Below, piece by piece: positions 1-8,871 of a stretch of DNA of 64,000 bases. The DNA is from Clostridiales bacterium (GTDB taxonomy: Bacteria; Bacillota; Clostridia; Saccharofermentanales; Saccharofermentanaceae): the NCBI GenBank assembly GCA_017961235.1, contig JAGCXQ010000032.1, forward strand, positions 49,438-113,437, read 5' to 3'. Within the stretch, counting starts at the first letter, position 1; each line of letters begins with the position of its first letter. Both the position numbers and the translations under genes were made by a program. The notes under the pieces were generated by a model. It ran no database searches. It was not told the DNA's origin and was given only the letters and a program-made list of their open reading frames with translations.

Positions 1-1
1 T

Positions 2-187
2 CCGTATGCTGTCCGCGTCAATGATTTTGAGGAACTTGACCGCGAGCTGAATCTTGCCAAGGGATTAAATGAACTCTGTCTGATCGAAGTCATGTGCAGT
101 ATCGGTGCACGTGACGACCTCGGCCGTCCGACCACGACAGCTCTTGAGAATAAGCAGAATTTCATGGAGTATATCGCAACGCTGTAA
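2..187 (+). CDS. Phosphonopyruvate decarboxylase-like TPP enzyme (C-terminal end only)
   Basis: Only the last 61 codons are in the window, ending in TAA at 185. The visible end carries I-E-V, then GARDDLGRPTTTALENKQNF and a short YIATL tail. The LGRPTTT...NK ending is what I associate with phosphonopyruvate decarboxylase, the TPP enzyme that turns phosphonopyruvate into phosphonoacetaldehyde in 2-aminoethylphosphonate synthesis. The catalytic core is outside the window, so this rests on the tail alone; another TPP decarboxylase is possible. The next gene cluster looks like cell-envelope polymer synthesis, which would fit phosphonate decoration of the envelope, but that is inference. Confidence 0.55.
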   Translation, partial: PYAVRVNDFEELDRELNLAKGLNELCLIEVMCSIGARDDLGRPTTTALENKQNFMEYIATL

Positions 188-246
188 GCTACAAAATGAT
201 ATAAGCTTCGAAAACAAAGTAAGCTTCAAAAATGCTATAAGCTTCC
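185..246. repeat. Four short direct repeats TAAGCTTC, period 17-18 bp
   Basis: TAAGCT(T/A)C begins at 185, 202, 220 and 238, one helical turn and a half apart, between the stop of the TPP enzyme (which overlaps the first copy) and the ribosome binding site of the next gene. It could be a regulator binding array or a simple slippage product; nothing else is recognisable. Confidence 0.4.
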
Positions 247-267
247 AATGAAAAAGGAGGTTCGGGT

Positions 268-1677
268 ATGGCTCATCTGACGACGTATTCGTGCAGAAAC
301 TGCGGAGGCGTCCTGATCAAGGACCAGATGCAGGAGGTACTCGAATGTCCTTTTTGCGGAAATGCATATGACCTTGTAAGAATGCACAGTGACGAATATC
401 TGTCCCGTGCCCAGGTCAATATGCAGCAGATGGAATTTCATGCGGCAAAGGAAAAGTATGAAACGGTCTTAAGTAAAGACCCGCAGAATTTTGACGCGCT
501 CCAGGGACTTGTATTGTGTTCCGGTAAGGTCCAGTCCGAAAAAGAACTCCGTACGCCGGGAAAAATGAAAGACCGTGCATTTGATGAGATGATGGCGGCG
601 GCAGATGATGCGAAGAAGAGAGCCGCCCCGGAGCATGCGGAATATTTCTCCGTGCTCCATCAGCTCACCGAACTTGCGAAGAATCACCAGCTTACTGATA
701 AAAGGATAGATTCTCTTTCGGAAGCTTCCTCTGAAAAATTCCATAGATTCGCGCTCCAGGATGTTGTCAGGACCGCCTATTATACTCTGATCTGCACTCT
801 GATCGGTGTTACTATTCGTGTATGGACACAAGTTCCTGAGGACGCGAAATTAATGCTCACGATCGTCCTGATCCTGGTGGGATTATTGGTCGTTTCTTTT
901 ATCGTGGATAATCTGTTCTTAAAACCATTTCTGAAAAGAGACACGCATAAGGAGTTATCTAAGCTTCATAATGCCAAGGATACCAGTGTCCTGAATCAAA
1001 AAGCACTGGAAAAGGACTATGCGGAACTGTATCAGAAGCTCGAGAGCCTAAGACCTGAGAAGCAGGACGCCTCTGCTGCACCTGCCTACAATTCTTCGTT
1101 AGTAAAAGATCTTATTTCAGAAGATTCGGAAGGCGCCTTGAGCTGCTCGCAGTGCGGAGGGAAGCTTCTGCCGGATAAAACAAATCGAGCATACCGGTGT
1201 ACGTCCTGCGGAGTCGCATTCGGAAATACGATCCTCTTTGACGAAAATGCTGTAGAGAACGCGAAAAAGTCGATCCTTGACGGAGAGTTTAATGAGGCGG
1301 ATCTGTGGTGCCGCTGTGCACTGACGACGCAGCCGCATAATTTCTATGCGCTGCAAAGACGCGTCCTGTGTGCCGGGAAATGGAAAATGATGAGTGATCT
1401 TGTCGCCCAGAAGACGCTGACATCGATCCGGAAAAAGAGCGTGCTGGCGCGGCTTAATGAAGCGAAGGAGCATGCGGCTACTCCCTATGATGCGGAGTAT
1501 TTCCAAAAGTGCGATGAAATGATCGATCTGCATGAACGGTACTGGGCAAAGACGAGAGAGTACAGTAAAGATCCGCAGGCGATCAATTCCTTAAAACAGG
1601 AACTAGAGGCGAAAGGCCGCGAGATCTACGATATCGATAACATGCGTGAACAAAGCGCGATGTCAGGTGTTATCTGA
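268..1677 (+). CDS. Duplicated zinc-ribbon/TPR membrane protein
   Basis: 469 residues, starting 9 bp after an AAGGAGG site. The protein is an internal duplication. Module 1 has a zinc ribbon (C9, C12, C27, C30) followed by a TPR-like stretch containing AKEKYETVLSKDPQNFDAL. Two membrane segments follow at about 169-186 and 194-217. Module 2 has a second zinc ribbon (C293, C296, C311, C314) and a second TPR-like stretch (FNEADLWCRCALTTQPHNFYAL). Both modules share the phrase (V/R)LC(S/A)GK. Similar zinc ribbons open the two kinases at 22449 and 24431. No enzymatic motif is visible. Role unknown; scaffold or sensor are guesses. It is convergent with the polymer operon that ends at 1724. Confidence 0.75.
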   Translation: MAHLTTYSCRNCGGVLIKDQMQEVLECPFCGNAYDLVRMHSDEYLSRAQVNMQQMEFHAAKEKYETVLSKDPQNFDALQGLVLCSGKVQSEKELRTPGKMKDRAFDEMMAAADDAKKRAAPEHAEYFSVLHQLTELAKNHQLTDKRIDSLSEASSEKFHRFALQDVVRTAYYTLICTLIGVTIRVWTQVPEDAKLMLTIVLILVGLLVVSFIVDNLFLKPFLKRDTHKELSKLHNAKDTSVLNQKALEKDYAELYQKLESLRPEKQDASAAPAYNSSLVKDLISEDSEGALSCSQCGGKLLPDKTNRAYRCTSCGVAFGNTILFDENAVENAKKSILDGEFNEADLWCRCALTTQPHNFYALQRRVLCAGKWKMMSDLVAQKTLTSIRKKSVLARLNEAKEHAATPYDAEYFQKCDEMIDLHERYWAKTREYSKDPQAINSLKQELEAKGREIYDIDNMREQSAMSGVI

Positions 1678-1723
1678 TTAGGATCAGAGATCCCCTTTAT
1701 AATTCAGGTATGGGAAAACAGGA

Positions 1724-4351
1724 TCACTTTTCTTCCTGTTTCCAGTTCTTCTTATCAAAGATATCCGGACCGTTGAGAGAATACCAGATCGTGTCGGTAA
1801 AGACATTGCCGGCGTCCTTCTGGAGATCCCAGCGGTCTGTGTACATGATCAGGAGTTTGTCGGCATCCTTCGCTTCGGGCTGGAAGATCGGGCGGGAAGT
1901 GAAGGGATTGACCGGATCGTCGATCAGGCCGTTCATCGCAAGATACGGAGTATCGGCGTTTGTCATGAAGGTGTAGTCCGTCTTAAAGTCGCCCGTCGCA
2001 CCGAAGTCCTTTACGAAAAGCACCGGGTTATACGCCATTGCGTCCTCGGGGTTATATTCCGCGCCGGCATTCGCACCATCGAGGAAGAGCATGTCCTCAT
2101 AGTGCTCCAGCGGCCAGCCGTGGTCGGATACGATGATGATCCTGGTGTTGTCATAGACACCGATCTCCTTGAGATGATCCATCCACCGGCCAAGCTGCAG
2201 CCATGCCGCCATATTGCACTGGTAGTGCGTGAGCTTATAGCGGGTGCGGGGCTCCATCGCAAGGGTCCTGCCATCGCAGGTGAAGCGGTCGGTGTGCGTC
2301 TTATCAAACTCCGTGTTATCGACTTCATACTGTGGCGCATATTCCGGCTCCTGGAGCGGCATCGTGTTATGTGCCGTGCCGTTCTGGATCAGGAAGAAAT
2401 GGTTCTTGCCGGAGGTATCTGCCTTCGTCAGGGAAGGCAGCGCATGCAGAGATTCGTAGGAATCACGGAAAAGATTCATATATGCCGGCGAGATGATGTA
2501 GTGTGCTTCATCGTCGCCGAAAGTCTGCATCGAGAGCTTACTGTTATCGGGCGCGAAGTAGGTGCCATCCGTATAGACGACCGGCTGGAAAATCAGCGGG
2601 GACGCCTTCATGAGGCTGTAGCAGAAGAAGTTTCTCTTCCAGGTGGACATGATCTGCTTATCCGACGCATCCGAATCACGGAAAAGTCCGAGCTCGGTGT
2701 TATAGGCCTTTATTCCCGGATACGGATCGTAGATCGACAGATCCGGGATCGCGCTATAGCCGGCAAACGGCGGGTCAAATACCGTGACATCATATCCGTT
2801 CTCAGAAAAAAGCACCGGCATCGTGAGCAGGGCTTCGTCGTGCTTCTGAACGAGGGAGACATCGGATCTGCTGTTGATCGCATCCGGCGTATAGTCATAC
2901 CCTCCGAAAAGCGCCGGCGCCGCGATGACGGTGCGCATACCGAAGGAAAGAGTATTGGGATACCAGGTAAATCCCGAGAACTGGGAAACCAGTTCCGGAC
3001 GCTCCTGGAACATATATGGGATATAGGCGGAGATCGCGCGGTCCACCATGACGACGACTACGTTCTTGCCGTCTTTACTGAGTTCTACGGTAGGAAGATC
3101 CTTCGTGGTGCTCTCCATCACGCGGCGGATCTTCGGCATCTCAGAGCTGATCTGATAGATGTTATAGCAGGAGATGGCGGTGGCTACGATCACGAGGATC
3201 GGCGCCAGGAAACGGACGATGGCAGTGCTTTTGACGAAGAGGAAAATAACGGCAGCGATAATGACAGCTACAAGAAGCAGGTTCAGCATCGCTGATGCGG
3301 CATCGTGCACGAGTCCTGTGTCGAACTGAAGGTCGGATGAGAGGATACTCTCGCTTTTGCCGAAGAGAAGGAAGTTCGCTGTCCCGATGAAGGCGAGGCA
3401 CCAGATGGCGCAGGCCGCGCGCTTACGGTTCTTCGGACCCGCGAGGTAGTAGAAAAGTCCGCCCCAGATCACAAATGCACCTGTTGCGGTGAGAAGCGAG
3501 TAGATGATGTATCGTACCGGTGAGTGGACGGAGGTCATCAGGACGAACTCGGAGGTCGAGGACGAGATGACGAAGGACGGGATCAGTGCACCGAGGAAAA
3601 CACTCAGGAAGATCGCGCCGAGAAGGAAAAGCCTGTTGGTCGAAGGATCTTTCTCGACGGAAGGCTTCTCCGCCTTTTTCGGCTTCCTGTTCACGATGTT
3701 CTTGATCAGTGAGAAGATGTTGTTCAGCGTCCAGTAGAGGACCAGTCCCGACGGGGAGTTATAAAGAAGCACGAGGAAGATCAGTGCCATACCGTGGAGC
3801 TGGATCTTGTCCTTGAACTTCAGGCCCTTCGTATAGATCTCCGAAGAGACGACATTGATCAGGGTCATCAGGACAGGAAGAACGTTGATCGTAAGGCCGC
3901 CGATCGTAAGAAGCTTGTCCGGCTGGCCGAGGTCCTTAATGATCCAGAAGCTCGTGCCGCGGAGGACCGGCAGGTCCGAAAGGAAATTATATGCCGCGAT
4001 GAAGAACGGGATCTGCAGAAGAAGTGCGATCGAGGATCTCAGCGCGTAGATCGGCTTATAGTTGTTCTCTTTATAGAAGGCCTGGAGCATCATGTAACGC
4101 TCGTCGCCCTTAAAGGTCTTCTTGATGTGATCGACGAAGGGCTCCATGCGTGTCTGCCGGTCTTTCTCCTGCGCCTGGATCGCATCCGCCCGGTTATAGA
4201 AGGGGAGAAGCAGGAGATTCACGACGAGACTTAAGGGGAAGATCGCCGCGCCGTAGCTTCGCAGAAAATGGTACGCGGCCGCATAGACCGCCTCCAGGAT
4301 CAGCGTTAGAGGTGAGAGTAATAGTTGATATAGGATACTCCCGAACGACAC
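1724..4351 (-). CDS. YidC-like domain fused to LtaS/sulfatase-family transferase (paralogue 2)
   Basis: 875 residues from a GTG start, 3 bp after the stop of the upstream gene. Residues about 1-235 are a YidC/Oxa1-type membrane insertase domain (KGDERYMMLQAFYKENNYKP, then repeated membrane helices and SPSGLVLYWTLNNIFSLIKN). About 245-420 are further membrane helices. About 425-870 form an alkaline-phosphatase/sulfatase domain: Asp in VMVDR (about 435), Thr in MRTVIAAPALFGGYD (about 473), His in GTAHN (about 660) and SDHGW (about 739). These match the metal-ligand and nucleophile layout of lipoteichoic acid synthases. Expected role, by inference: transfer of glycerophosphate or a related group onto an envelope glycan outside the membrane. 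Last gene of a three-gene operon. Confidence 0.85.
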   Translation of the reverse strand: MSFGSILYQLLLSPLTLILEAVYAAAYHFLRSYGAAIFPLSLVVNLLLLPFYNRADAIQAQEKDRQTRMEPFVDHIKKTFKGDERYMMLQAFYKENNYKPIYALRSSIALLLQIPFFIAAYNFLSDLPVLRGTSFWIIKDLGQPDKLLTIGGLTINVLPVLMTLINVVSSEIYTKGLKFKDKIQLHGMALIFLVLLYNSPSGLVLYWTLNNIFSLIKNIVNRKPKKAEKPSVEKDPSTNRLFLLGAIFLSVFLGALIPSFVISSSTSEFVLMTSVHSPVRYIIYSLLTATGAFVIWGGLFYYLAGPKNRKRAACAIWCLAFIGTANFLLFGKSESILSSDLQFDTGLVHDAASAMLNLLLVAVIIAAVIFLFVKSTAIVRFLAPILVIVATAISCYNIYQISSEMPKIRRVMESTTKDLPTVELSKDGKNVVVVMVDRAISAYIPYMFQERPELVSQFSGFTWYPNTLSFGMRTVIAAPALFGGYDYTPDAINSRSDVSLVQKHDEALLTMPVLFSENGYDVTVFDPPFAGYSAIPDLSIYDPYPGIKAYNTELGLFRDSDASDKQIMSTWKRNFFCYSLMKASPLIFQPVVYTDGTYFAPDNSKLSMQTFGDDEAHYIISPAYMNLFRDSYESLHALPSLTKADTSGKNHFFLIQNGTAHNTMPLQEPEYAPQYEVDNTEFDKTHTDRFTCDGRTLAMEPRTRYKLTHYQCNMAAWLQLGRWMDHLKEIGVYDNTRIIIVSDHGWPLEHYEDMLFLDGANAGAEYNPEDAMAYNPVLFVKDFGATGDFKTDYTFMTNADTPYLAMNGLIDDPVNPFTSRPIFQPEAKDADKLLIMYTDRWDLQKDAGNVFTDTIWYSLNGPDIFDKKNWKQEEK

Positions 4352-4354
4352 TTC

Positions 4355-5701
4355 TTACCCTTTCTTTTTCGATTTCTTCTTCGAATCCTTTTCGGATACT
4401 TCTTCGGTTTTCTTCGTCAGTTCCTCATACTTGGAGACGAGGTAGTCGCAGACACGGGTGGTGCCTTCGCCCTGATATGCCCAGGCTTCGTCTCTTACCT
4501 GATGACGGCTCTCGGCAAAAGAACTGTCCTCGAGGCAGTCATCGATCATCTTCTTTAAGTCGCCTCTGTTTTCCTTCGTGAGCTTGGCGCCCAGTCTCGG
4601 GATAACGCTTAAGCCCCACGGGAGACGCTTGAGCCACCATGCATCATAAGGAGATGCATCGAACTCGGTGTCTGCGCAGATGACCGGCTTATCGAATACG
4701 AGCGAGAAGTCGAAGATAACACCACTGAAGTCGGAGATCAGGATATCGGAGCGGTTCAGGGCATCGAAGTTATCGGTATCTCTGTTCCACTCGATCTGAT
4801 CACCATCCGGGAACTCCGCCATCAGCTTATCCATCAGTTCTTTTTCCGAAGTAAAGGACTGCGGGTGCGGACGGACGATGATGTGATATCCGGTCGCGAG
4901 AAGATCGCGGATGAATTCTTCACCATAGCGGGAAAGGATCGCGCTCGCGCCCCAGGAAGGAGCGAGAAGCACAGTACGGGTCTTTCTGGAAGAATCAGCG
5001 GAGGGTGCTTTTTCCGAATCGGAATCAGAGGAAGAACTGTCAGAAGCAGCTGCTTTTCTCTCCTCGAATTTTCTCTTCTTTTCATCCATAAAAGGCGAGC
5101 CCGTCAGGACAAGTTCTTTTGCCTTCAGATGGCGGACCTCCTCGAGGTCACGCGTGTCATCGATCTGGAACTGGCCGGAGCAGAGGACCGCATCGTAGAA
5201 GTCGATACCGAACATTCTGTAAGTCGTCATCTCGGCAGGGGAGTGCGGGATGTGGACGTAGTACTTGGCGTCCTTGCTACGCTTCCACTGATAGACATCC
5301 ACGCCCGGAGTAGTGGAGAGAACGATCGTTGCCTTGACGAAGTTGAGCTTCGCAAATGCCTTGTTACCGGGACCGATGCACTCGGTCTTGACGTGCTCCA
5401 TCTCGGATTTCAGGCCCGGATCATCCTCGGAGGCGGTCATATAGACGCAGTCAAAACCTCTCTTATCCATCTCCTTCAGGATCGGCTCGAAGACCGACCA
5501 GTAACGCTTGTCATCGGAAAAGATCGCGAGCTTGATCGCCTTATCGGAATCATCCTTCGCTTTACCGCCGCTCAAGAGAAAACGGATCTTGACCCACAGG
5601 CCTTTGAAAGCAAATCTCGCTACGCCGAGAAGACCGATCAGGATCGCAAAGAGCATGGAACCCGTACCCGGGTCGATATAAAGTCGTACGATATTCATCA
5701 T
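4355..5701 (-). CDS. CDP-glycerol glycerophosphotransferase-like protein
   Basis: About 448 residues. The ATG at 5701 overlaps the TGA of the upstream gene by one base, so translation is probably coupled; a TTG one codon earlier is also possible. A short N-terminal hydrophobic segment holds YIDPGTGSM. The rest fits the Glyphos_transf (TagF/TagB) family: YVHIPHSPAEM near residue 150, RPHPQS near 295, SDFSGVIFDF near 340. A Ser/Asp/Glu-rich linker sits near 220-245 and the C-terminus is a lysine-rich tail. Such enzymes use CDP-glycerol or similar donors to build teichoic-type polymers at the inner membrane face. Its place between two YidC-sulfatase fusions suggests it makes the chain that those proteins act on. 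Confidence 0.85.
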   Translation of the reverse strand: MMNIVRLYIDPGTGSMLFAILIGLLGVARFAFKGLWVKIRFLLSGGKAKDDSDKAIKLAIFSDDKRYWSVFEPILKEMDKRGFDCVYMTASEDDPGLKSEMEHVKTECIGPGNKAFAKLNFVKATIVLSTTPGVDVYQWKRSKDAKYYVHIPHSPAEMTTYRMFGIDFYDAVLCSGQFQIDDTRDLEEVRHLKAKELVLTGSPFMDEKKRKFEERKAAASDSSSSDSDSEKAPSADSSRKTRTVLLAPSWGASAILSRYGEEFIRDLLATGYHIIVRPHPQSFTSEKELMDKLMAEFPDGDQIEWNRDTDNFDALNRSDILISDFSGVIFDFSLVFDKPVICADTEFDASPYDAWWLKRLPWGLSVIPRLGAKLTKENRGDLKKMIDDCLEDSSFAESRHQVRDEAWAYQGEGTTRVCDYLVSKYEELTKKTEEVSEKDSKKKSKKKG

Positions 5702-8481
5702 CAATTCTCCTCTTTTTTCCAGTTCTTCTTATCCAGTACGTTCTGGTTCATAAGCTCGTACCAGATGGTGTTGGTGAATTTGTTGCCGGCATTGGACTCG
5801 GCAGACCAGTTGTCCGTGTAAAGGACATACATCGGGCCTTTCTTCGCATCCGGCTGATAGATCGGATTTCCGGTGAACGGGTTGAGCGGGTTATCCAGAA
5901 GACTGCTCATCGCAAGTGTCGGAGTATCCGCATTGGTCATGAAGGTGTAGTCTGTCTTAAACTCTCCGGAATCTCCGAAGTCCTTATAGAACAGAAGCGG
6001 GTTATAACCCATGGCATCTTCCGCATTATAGAGCGTATCCGGATCGCCGTCGCCGAAGAGCAGGTCGTCGAAGCTTCCGAGACCCCAGGCGTGGTCGGAT
6101 ACGATGATGATTCTGGTATTCTCATAAACGCCCAGTTCGCGCAGGTGATCCATCCACTCGCCGAGACGGTTCATGACGGCCATATCGCACTGGTAATGCG
6201 CCATCTGATAGGTAGTATCCATATGCATCGTGACACCGTTCAGAGAGAATCGGTCCGTATGCGTGCGGTCATATTCACCGTTCTTAACCACATCGGCCGG
6301 TTCGTAATCCGGCTCCTGCAGAGGGATGATGTTATGGGTGGCACTGTTCTGCATCATGAAGAAATGGTTCTTGCCGGTGTCCTTCGCGACTGTGATGGAC
6401 GGAAGCGCACGCATGACCTCGTAGGAATTCATGAAGGAATCCATCAGCGCCGGCGGTACAGAATACTGCTCGATGGCGCCGCCCTGGATCAGGGCTGTGC
6501 TGGATGTACCCGGCTGGAAGTAGATACCCGTGGAATAGACGGCCGGCTGCATGAAGAGCGGCGCGACTTTCATTACCGAGTAGCAGAAGAAGTTACGCTT
6601 CCAGATCGATTTCATATTGCCGGCGATGTCCGAAGAATCACGGAACTGGCCGAACTCGGTGTTATAAGCCTTGATCTGCGGATAATCCTCGAAGAGCGAC
6701 AGATCCGGGATCAGGCTGTAGCCTGCATACGGCGGATCCATAACGGTAACGTCGTAACCTGCCTCCGAGAAGAGGATCGGCATCGTGAGGATCGCCTGAT
6801 CGTGCTTCTCCTTGAGGGAGAACTCCGGCCGTTCGTTTGTTGCTCTCGGAGTAAAATCATACCCGCCGAAAAGCGCCGGTGCGCCGACGAGTGTTCTCGT
6901 TCCGTAGGAGAGAGTATTCGGGTAGTAGGTGAAGCCTCTGAACTGCTCGGCAAGCTTCGGGTTCTCATTGAACATATACGGAATGTAGGAAGAGACGGCA
7001 CGGTCGATCATGAGAACGACGACGTTCTTTCCGTCTTTGCTGAAGGTCAGTGTCGGACGCTCGGAAGCGGAATTCTCTTCAATAACTCTGCGGATATTCG
7101 GCATCGCTTTCTGGATGTCATAGCAGTTATAGATGGTCATCGCGCCGATCGCCACAAGAAGGATCGGAGAGATGAACTTGATGACCTGTGCTTTTTTCTT
7201 ATAGACCACGATGATCAGGGCCGTAAGTGCGGCGATCATCAGAAGATCCAGAAAGACCTTATTCTTCGCGATATCCAGTGCGACATCGAAGCGAAGGTCG
7301 GTCGTCAGGGAGTTACTGTTCTGACCGAAGACCATATAGTTTGCCACGCCGGTGATCGCGCAGACCCACATCGCGCCGGTAAAGATGCGCTTCGCTTTAT
7401 TGCTTGCAAGATAGTAGAAAAGTCCGCTCCATACAAGGAAGAAACCGGCCGCTGTGAGGAAGGCGAAGAATACATAGCGGTTCGGAGAATGTACGTCCGA
7501 AGTGATGACGAACTCAAGCGGGGAGGACTTGATGATCGCAGAAGGGATCAGGCCGCCCAGAAGGATCGTCAGGAATGCAGCAGCGCCGAAGAAGAGACGG
7601 TGATCCGGCTTTTTCTCCTCGGCCGCGGAGACAAGTGCTTTTGCCTTACGGCGGGGAAGAAGACCGATAAGGAGCGGGATCAGCATCAGTGCGCCAAAGG
7701 CGAGGACGCCGAGGCGGTAGTTCGGAAGACCGTGGAAGAATCCGAAGCCGTAAACCAGGACTGCCAGACCGCCGATACCGAAGAGGATACCAGCTGTGCG
7801 GACCTTGTTCTTCGTGCCGTTAACGACGTTCTTAAGAAGCGAGAAGATGTTGTTGAGCGTCCAGTACAGAACCAGTCCGGACGGGGAATCGTAGAGGAGT
7901 ACGAGGAAGATCAGGGCCATGCCGTGGAGCATGATCTTGTCCTTGAACTTCAGACCCTTGGTGTAGATCTCCGAGGAAACGACATTGATCAGCGTCATCA
8001 GGATCGGCAGGACATTGATCGTGATGCCGCCGATGACGATAAGGCCGTCCGGCTTGGAAAGGTCACTGAAGCACAGGAACTTCGCACCCTGAAGGTCCGG
8101 AAGCTTCGACAGGAAGTTATACGCTGCGATGAAGAACGGAACTTCGAGGACAAGCGCGATCGAGGATCTTACCGCGTAGATCGGCTTGTAGTTGTGCTCT
8201 TTATAGAGGGCCTGGAGCATCATGAAGCGCTCATCGCCCTTAAAGGTTTTCTTGATATGCTCGACAAATGGAGCCATTTTCTTTTCTCTTTCGCGCTCCT
8301 CTTCCTGGATCTTATCTGCACGGTTATAGAACGGCAGAAGCAGGAGATTGACCACGAGAGACAGCGGGAAGATCGCCGCGCCGCTCGATCTCAGAAGCTC
8401 GAACGCAGTACTGTACACCGCTTCAAAAATCAAGGTCAGCGGCGACAGAAAGAGTTGGTACATGATTGATCCAAAAGACAT
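5701..8481 (-). CDS. YidC-like domain fused to LtaS/sulfatase-family transferase (paralogue 1)
   Basis: 926 residues, ATG start with a GAAGGAAG site upstream. Same architecture as the protein at 1724-4351 and clearly paralogous, differing by an extra hydrophobic insert near 245-275. The YidC-like domain spans about 1-235; extra helices continue to about 470; the sulfatase domain follows with Asp in VLMIDR (about 491), Thr in GTRTLVGAPALFGGYD (about 529), His in SATHN (about 714) and SDHAW (about 795). It is the first gene of the operon behind the promoter at 8629-8657. A stand-alone YidC is about 260-330 residues in Gram-positives, so the fusion is the notable feature. Acceptor and donor are unknown. 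Confidence 0.85.
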   Translation of the reverse strand: MSFGSIMYQLFLSPLTLIFEAVYSTAFELLRSSGAAIFPLSLVVNLLLLPFYNRADKIQEEEREREKKMAPFVEHIKKTFKGDERFMMLQALYKEHNYKPIYAVRSSIALVLEVPFFIAAYNFLSKLPDLQGAKFLCFSDLSKPDGLIVIGGITINVLPILMTLINVVSSEIYTKGLKFKDKIMLHGMALIFLVLLYDSPSGLVLYWTLNNIFSLLKNVVNGTKNKVRTAGILFGIGGLAVLVYGFGFFHGLPNYRLGVLAFGALMLIPLLIGLLPRRKAKALVSAAEEKKPDHRLFFGAAAFLTILLGGLIPSAIIKSSPLEFVITSDVHSPNRYVFFAFLTAAGFFLVWSGLFYYLASNKAKRIFTGAMWVCAITGVANYMVFGQNSNSLTTDLRFDVALDIAKNKVFLDLLMIAALTALIIVVYKKKAQVIKFISPILLVAIGAMTIYNCYDIQKAMPNIRRVIEENSASERPTLTFSKDGKNVVVLMIDRAVSSYIPYMFNENPKLAEQFRGFTYYPNTLSYGTRTLVGAPALFGGYDFTPRATNERPEFSLKEKHDQAILTMPILFSEAGYDVTVMDPPYAGYSLIPDLSLFEDYPQIKAYNTEFGQFRDSSDIAGNMKSIWKRNFFCYSVMKVAPLFMQPAVYSTGIYFQPGTSSTALIQGGAIEQYSVPPALMDSFMNSYEVMRALPSITVAKDTGKNHFFMMQNSATHNIIPLQEPDYEPADVVKNGEYDRTHTDRFSLNGVTMHMDTTYQMAHYQCDMAVMNRLGEWMDHLRELGVYENTRIIIVSDHAWGLGSFDDLLFGDGDPDTLYNAEDAMGYNPLLFYKDFGDSGEFKTDYTFMTNADTPTLAMSSLLDNPLNPFTGNPIYQPDAKKGPMYVLYTDNWSAESNAGNKFTNTIWYELMNQNVLDKKNWKKEEN

Positions 8482-8628
8482 AGAATCAGACTTCCTTCAA
8501 TTTTCTTTTTCCTTTTTTTGTGTCCGTTTGCAGGTGGCCGGGATCCGGTCCGCGCATGTTAAACGGTTTCCTGTCCGGGAGCTGCGCGGGCTTTTTCCAT
8601 GGCAAAAGCACTTGGACGAACAGAAAAG

Positions 8629-8657
8629 ATTATAGCATGACATAGTAAGTATCTCAA
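8629..8657 (-). promoter_or_regulatory. Promoter of the YidC-sulfatase operon
   Basis: On the minus strand: -35 TTGAGA (8657-8652), 17 bp spacer, extended -10 TGCTATAAT with the hexamer at 8634-8629. The predicted leader of about 140 nt runs to the ATG at 8481 and begins with a copy of the dispersed oligomer (8604-8612). Confidence 0.7.
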
Positions 8658-8663
8658 CTATTA

Positions 8664-8784
8664 ATGCGCGCGTGCGTATATATGTGTGCGCGAGTGCGGG
8701 CGCGCGTGGGCGTGTGTACATGCGTAGGCGCGGGAGCGTGGGTATGTGTGCGTGCATGCGTGCGGGCAGGTGTGCGCGCGTATA
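8664..8784. other. Alternating purine-pyrimidine GT/GC-rich tract (possible Z-DNA)
   Basis: About 120 bp of G-(T/C) and A-T alternation, for example GTGCGTATATATGTGTGCGC, with no coding potential. It lies directly upstream of the operon promoter at 8629-8657 and upstream of the GH95 gene, in the 390 bp gap 8482-8871. Such tracts can adopt Z-DNA under negative supercoiling. The rest of the gap holds only the promoter, its leader and a short AT-rich stretch before the GH95 start. Confidence 0.55.
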
Positions 8785-8871
8785 AAAAGGACGGGTATTA
8801 AACGAAGCGGGAATATGATAAAGTTAATCCATTAGATGATCTGTCATGAGGATTTGGCACGAGGTTAGAAA

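Noticed and set aside
6091..8469. 792-codon reading frame on the plus strand
   Set aside because: Fully antisense to the YidC-sulfatase gene; charged, low-complexity and without domains. An effect of codon bias.
8664..8784. Coding region across the GT-rich tract
   Set aside because: The short reading frame here has no ribosome site and an Arg/Thr/His-only composition caused by the repeat.
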